A stretch of 64,000 nt of DNA, taken from NCBI RefSeq assembly GCF_003589595.1, contig NW_020654810.1:20727711-20791710 (forward strand), written 5' to 3'. Shown piece by piece: positions 58,863-64,000 of the stretch (position 1 is its first letter; each line of letters begins with the position of its first letter). Source of the DNA: Hyposmocoma kahamanoa. Lineage: Eukaryota; Arthropoda; Insecta; Lepidoptera; Cosmopterigidae. Position numbers and translations under genes: made by a program. The notes beneath the pieces were generated by a model. The model ran no database searches, was not told the DNA's origin, and was given only the letters and a program-made list of their open reading frames with translations.

Positions 58863-59904
58863 GACCTACCACAACCTCTTAAAACAATATTACTTTAACC
58901 TTACATTGACTTTTCGTACCAAGACGCGTTTAAAGTAAGCTTATTATAATGTTGCAACTATGATGTTTTATTGGCAGCTTTGCGATTATTCATTCACTCA
59001 GTTCGTACTATGACGAGACTTAACATTAAAGGAATATTGTTCTTATGTGAAATTTAGCAATCGTAAAATAGTTACATGGATGCAATGGAAACAATATTAT
59101 TTTCGAATTTATTGTCTAAATGTTGATAGTAAAGTTTAAAAGTTAAGTTGAACTTATTTATTTACATATATCTCTTCAATATTTCGTTTTTATTTATTTA
59201 TTTAACAGTTTATTGTACAGGAAAAATACAACAAGTCACAAAGAATACAAGGGAAATCAAAAACAAAAGGTTCTGCTTATTTCTAAGAGAAATTTCTTCC
59301 TGCAGACCTAATTACAGGACATTATAACTAAAAGAACGGGCATATGTGCACAACAAAACAAGAATTTTATTGAATAGTACATAGGAAATAATTTCTCGTT
59401 AAAGAAAAATATGCCATATTTATTTCGTAAAATTATGACAGCGCCATCTATATGCTTCTTGGCGACACTAACAGTTGACACTAGACTACAATTCCGAATT
59501 CACAACGTGACAATCAAGACTCAGCTTGTTTTATTATTATTTTTTTTCATGAAAATGCGGAAAAATGATTGAAAACAACGTAATTTTAATAGATTTCATT
59601 GTTTCGTACTTTGTTTTTTTTGGAAATTAAAATTCTCTGAATGTAAATAATATTAAGTACTTTGACATTATACTACGATAGGACTATTCGGAACATCAAA
59701 AAAGAAAGAGATGGCATTATACGTCACGTACCGTTATTTTTTCCTATTTTTTAGTAAGGAATAGACAATATTTTAAATCATTCGTTCTTTCAGTCACTTT
59801 AGCAATAATACATTACTTGGTCGATAGGTTTGTCATGGTACGAATATGATTAATATTATAATAAGCTTACTATAAGCTTTAATTGAAATAAGATTGTTTT
59901 TTGG

Positions 59905-60062
59905 TAAAGGTTATGGTAGGCCCTCAAAAGGGCACTTCCACTACACCTGTCATCCTGATACGTAAATTGACAAGGACCTGTAGTTTCACCAGCGCTCTGG
60001 CTCTTCAAAACCGGAACGCACTAATACTCATATTAATGTGTGGTGGCAGACATAGGTACTGT
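59905..60062 (-). repeat. Partial family A repeat
   Basis: CCTCAAAAGGGCACTTCCAC, ACCTGTCATCCTGATACGTA and CTTCAAAACCGGAACGCACT match the middle of family A. Confidence 0.68.
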
Positions 60063-60600
60063 AGTCTAGGCTCTACTCTATGAGTAGAATCACTGGCTGA
60101 GTGGATAGATTTGTAATTAGAATGCTTTGAAAATGAAGTGAGAGAAAAGAATGGAGCATCTTGACATTATTGAATTGTAACCCAAAGCCGAAACTATGTG
60201 AAAGAATACAATAAAGTATATTGTGAAGATTATTCCACTTTATATTCATAGAAGTGCCTCTTGCTACGCAATCCGAGCTACCCCCCAGTTACAGTACCTA
60301 TGGCGTCAATATATTTCATATTTCCCTTGACGAACTCCTTCACATGGACCTATTCAGCTAATAAATATCATTTTGTAATCAAATTCAATAGACAAACTCA
60401 GATCACGTTACATATCGTTCAATGTAGAGTTAAAACATACATTAAATATTTGAAAAAATTTAATGTCATACTAATACAGAACATATAAATTACATTTAAT
60501 GCACTTATTAGAAATAAGACTGGGGGTAAAACTGACAATAATGGAAAATCAAAATCGAATATAGTTAGAAAAACGGAAGTGTACAACAAGTGTTTATTCC

Positions 60601-60801
60601 TTAACCATGGCCACTTTCTGGTTTATATACACGTGACGACCACCAAGTTTTAACTTGAAACACTTCATTACCGCTTTTTTCGGCAACACCCCGATTCTCT
60701 AATTGTCCCAGGAGTGGCGCTCCTCTGCCCACATAACCAGAAGTGATGAGCCAACAATGCCCTTTATTACCTCGATGACGTAACCTTACGTCACGGTCCA
60801 C
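60601..60801 (-). other. 66-codon open frame in a GC-richer patch
   Basis: Minus-strand frame MDRDVRLRHRGNKGHC to VYKPESGHG, in sequence distinctly GC-richer than its flanks, followed by AATAAA about 15 bp after the stop. I recognise no domain. It may be the end of an unrecognised repeat rather than a gene. Confidence 0.25.
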
Positions 60802-61360
60802 TTTCCGATGAGCGTATCAAGCGATTACCACGGCCTAAGCTACGACCATTCCCGGCGTTTGTCAGTCGCACGCGTACTCTGCGTACACTCGCAGTCCTGG
60901 AAATTATTGTCTTGGATAATATTTAACGGATCATTACGTGACTTGTAAAGTGCTTCAGATCAGCGATTTTGAGTTATTATACCCGTAGAAGTCATTAGGC
61001 CAGTCGACTTGCTGCATTCGGTGAAAAAATTGTAGTTTAAATTACGAAACGAAGCGGGAAATTTGAACATTGTCCTCGGAAAATTTTTATGATTCCTTAA
61101 CGTATTAGTTACGTAGGAGGAGATTAAATTCTACAGGCGTTTATAAATTCTATTTGTAAAAGTTATGTTTGCGGCTAAACTTACCGATGGTTCTCGTTGA
61201 CTTTAAAATCTGTAGAGTACACTTGGTTTATCGTAAAGTAAATAAATGTAGAAAAGCTTAACTTGCATGGAAGCACTGCTTGTGTAAAAATAGAAAGTTT
61301 AACGTCAAAGTACATAGAAAATCTCTTTGTACGCTATAGAGTTGTAAATAGGGTTAGTTT

Positions 61361-61657
61361 ATTTTTTTCTATGACGGCGTGAACAAGTTGTGCGCCTGAT
61401 GGTAAGCGACACGCCTATCTAGAACAGTTGCAGTGCCACTCTGTGCTTTAAATCACAAAGATCTGTGAGGTACTGCCACGGCGCCCGTCATTCTGTGAAG
61501 TAAGTTGACAAGTCCCATGTGCCTGTAATTTCACCAGCTCCCTTACCCTTCGAAACCGAAACACAATAATGCTCACATTACTGCTTAGAGGCAGAAATAG
61601 TTAAGCTGGTAGTGTTTCCCTGGATGAATTTTTTCACAAGGATCGCTACTGCTAATA
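61361..61657 (-). mobile_element. Family A repeat, near full length
   Basis: Antisense copy from TTTTTCTATGACGGCGTGAA to CAAGGATCGCTACTGCTAAT, diverged but colinear. Confidence 0.8.
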
Positions 61658-61885
61658 GAAATTGTTTTCCGTTTAATATGGGTTTTTACATTACTGTGAA
61701 AATGTTACTTGCTGAGAATTGTAACTTCTTTTTAATAAAAACCAAACTCTTTTTTTAAAAAGAAACAAATTTAAACGTTCGCGGAATTACGTATATTTGC
61801 CAAGTTTTATTGAAATCCGTTACCGGAAAGTGCGCGAAACCGGATTCATGCCTAGTCAATCATCATCAATCATGCCTAGTTTGCC

Positions 61886-62390
61886 ACCCTTAGAGGTGGA
61901 ATATTTTTTTCAAATTTAAATGGGATATAAACTCAAACTCAAAATAATCTTTATTTCATAGGTAAGCATTATTACACTTGAAATCGTCACAATGGTTAAA
62001 CTCTACCGCTCATTCGTAAGGCAGATTCCCCTGAGAAGAATGAGCAAGAAACTCTAGGGGTTGCTCTTTGTAAATAGCATTTACAATTTTTTTTTTTTAA
62101 TTTGAAACATCAGAGATCGAGACTACCTCCATGAGCTAAACGGGTTACTACCACTGATTTTTGTCATCCAAGTACGCAGAAGTTGTATAATAACCTTTAG
62201 TATAAAGTTTCTGTTTCACTATAGTTTTAAGTTTTAAAGTTATATACTGAGGTACCCTCTTTCCAACAAAAAAATAATCATCAAATCAGCTTCCAAACAA
62301 TTATTGCGTAACATACGTACAAAATGCAAATAAAAATAAAAATACAGTCGAATTGAGAACGTCCTCCTTTTTTAAGTCGGTTAAAAAAAT
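61886..62390 (+). mobile_element. Non-LTR 3' tail split by another insertion
   Basis: Begins CACCCTTAGAGGTGGAATAT and ends CTCCTTTTTTAAGTCGGTTA, as in 4121-4450. The middle (about 61933-62270) is foreign. Confidence 0.65.
61933..62270 (-). mobile_element. Antisense retroelement 3' end nested in a LINE tail
   Basis: On the minus strand it ends GAAATAAAGATTATTTTGAG, then TTTGAGTTT: a polyadenylation-like signal and A/T-rich tail, as in lepidopteran LINE 3' ends. No coding region remains. Confidence 0.5.
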
Positions 62391-62667
62391 CATTAATGAA
62401 CGTTCGATCGTGAACGCAGTATTAAATTTCACATTGGCAGTCGGATTGGTCGATCTTGGCTGGCTTTCAATCTAGTCTAGTCGGCTTTAGCCTTTATGTT
62501 TTACAATGTCAGATGATTATTTTATCAGAGCTACGACAACAAACCCTGTAAATTGCAACCTCAAACACTATCTTATTTATAAATGCATAATACAAAAAAT
62601 ATGCAACACGAATATTCCAAATTGAAACATTATCACTAGATAGAAGTCACAGTATCGTTCCTAGTTT

Positions 62668-62895
62668 GTGTGACGGGACAAATAAGCTATGCGCTTAATG
62701 GTAAGCATAGGTATAGCTGCAGTGCCACTCAGAGCCTTAAATCGCAAAGATATTAACAAGTCACTACAGTGCCTGTAATTTCGACAGCACCCTTCAAAAC
62801 CGAAACGCACTAATAATCACATTACTGCTTGGCGACAGAAATAGGCAGGGTGCAGTACCTGTCAAAACGAACTCTTTCATAAGGAGCGCTACTAA
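62668..62895 (-). mobile_element. Family A repeat, shortened
   Basis: GTGTGACGGGACAAATAAGC to CATAAGGAGCGCTACTAAAC with two internal deletions. Confidence 0.75.
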
Positions 62896-63817
62896 ACTCC
62901 TCTCGTTTTGAGTCATCATCATGCCGTATACACGCCAATGAGCATGGATCCCCTCTTAGGATAAACACACTTAATCGAAGAGTTATGTGGAACTTCTCCA
63001 ACATAAAGGTATCATCATCAATATTGTTCCTTCAACCTTGTAGCCAGTGATAAGTAGTGAAATAAAAGACTTTTTTCCAGTCTTATTTTGAGTCACTTCT
63101 GCAAATTTCGTTTCTAAATCCATGTTTTATAATACTGTATAACACACAAGTTGATGTAATCGATCAATTAATTAGTCAGTGTACAAAGAGCCCAATTTAT
63201 CGCTACCTAAACTGTGATGTGGCACCAGTCCTTGTGATTTCTCTTATCGTTATACATTTAACGCGGTCCATTCTTTTTGTAGGTCGTCTCTATGAAAATC
63301 TGTTTTGTCGACATCCAATTTGCATTTTATTTAAATAATGGTAGGCCTTTCAAATTATTGCTATGCTTGCCACTCGGTTTTTGTTGAAGGGAAGACTATT
63401 ACACCTCTCCTGGTTGACCCATCCATAGATATAGTCATATCACATATACCGGGATTCGAAATTATAAAACTATTTATTTTCTTTGATAATTTTCGTAATA
63501 TTTAGATCATAATTATCCGAGCTCATTCATAGTTTGTCTCTTTAATTTTTGACTGAAATTACTAAAAATAGAAAAAACTCGAAGAGAGATCTTTGGGAAA
63601 AGAATTTAGTTTGTAATTTTTTTAAGATCATGTTTTGATACAAAGATATGGCACGATATTGCTAGCGGTAGCATTATGTTGTTCCAATTTATTTTATAAA
63701 TATGAAGATAATTTTCAATGATAATTATCACTTCGGACCCTGACATATACTATAAAAAGAGTTCTAAAACAATAATGTATAGATTATAACAACAACAACA
63801 AAAGCACACACTCAACA
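62896..63817. other. Unassigned AT-rich sequence
   Basis: No gene, repeat or splice signal stands out on either strand. Confidence 0.6.
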
Positions 63818-64000
63818 TGCCCCGCACTAGAGAAACCCTGTGTCTTGAGTGCCATGAACACACACATAACGCACACACAATCGACATACACCCGCTTCTA
63901 GGGAAACCCTGTGTCGCGGGTGTTATGGACACACACAATGACAATCACAAATTACGTCCAAACTCACGAGAGAAATAAATGTAGGCCATACAAATATTTC
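63818..64000 (-). mobile_element. tRNA-derived SINE (family B), duplicated end, runs off window
   Basis: The family B 3' block (CCCCGCACTAGAGAAACCCT, with GAGTGCCATGAACACACACA) occurs twice in a row (near 63818 and 63893). The body continues through CCAAACTCACGAGAGAAATA to the window end. Either two nested copies or a partial tandem duplication. Confidence 0.75.

Larger units (their letters stand above)
57917..61360. other. Region without recognised genes
   Basis: Contains a palindromic MITE relative (58264-58375), degenerate family A pieces (58728-58862, 59905-60062), LINE-tail-like TTTATTGCAC and TTTATTGTAC blocks near 58190 and 59210, and an unexplained GC-richer patch at 60601-60900 with a 66-codon minus-strand frame. 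Confidence 0.65.

Overview
The window is nuclear DNA from an insect, almost certainly a moth or butterfly (Lepidoptera). It is AT-rich, the genes have GT-AG introns, all recognisable proteins are insect-like, and the introns and intergenic DNA are packed with interspersed repeats of lepidopteran type. There is no bacterial-style operon, CRISPR array, rRNA gene or functional tRNA gene.

Layout. 445-26366 (+) is a five-exon tetraspanin gene whose second intron is about 16 kb. Its third intron (19433-21258) holds a complete intronless PSME3/REG-gamma proteasome activator gene on the opposite strand (20025-20741). Its fourth intron holds a 3,056 bp inverted-repeat DNA transposon (23110-26165) with a perfect 8 bp target duplication, itself invaded by a LINE fragment, a hAT-like MITE and a second MITE. 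Next come a class E ubiquitin-conjugating enzyme (31013-33279, -) and, head to head with it, the U-box/cyclophilin protein PPIL2 (34938-38563, +). PPIL2 converges on a single-exon Lin-7/veli scaffold gene (39519-40115, -). 43050-46617 is a decayed Ty1/copia retrotransposon. From 46618 to the end I find no convincing gene: only a possible 13 bp starting exon (46935-46947), a GC-rich promoter-like patch (52955-53110), and repeats.

Repeats. The commonest is a roughly 300 bp family, here called family A, with 17 full or partial copies. Others are a tRNA-derived SINE (family B), an element with a conserved GGGAATTCCC core (family C), and LINE 3' tails. There are also MITEs whose ends and target duplications can be read directly: three with 8 bp duplications (hAT-like), three with TAA and one probable relative (PIF/Harbinger-like), and two with TA (Tc1/mariner-like).

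Functional theme. PSME3, UBE2E and PPIL2 all belong to the ubiquitin-proteasome system and lie within about 18 kb; the E2 and E3 share one divergent 1.66 kb promoter interval. Tetraspanin and Lin-7 are membrane-organising proteins and have no obvious link to the other three.
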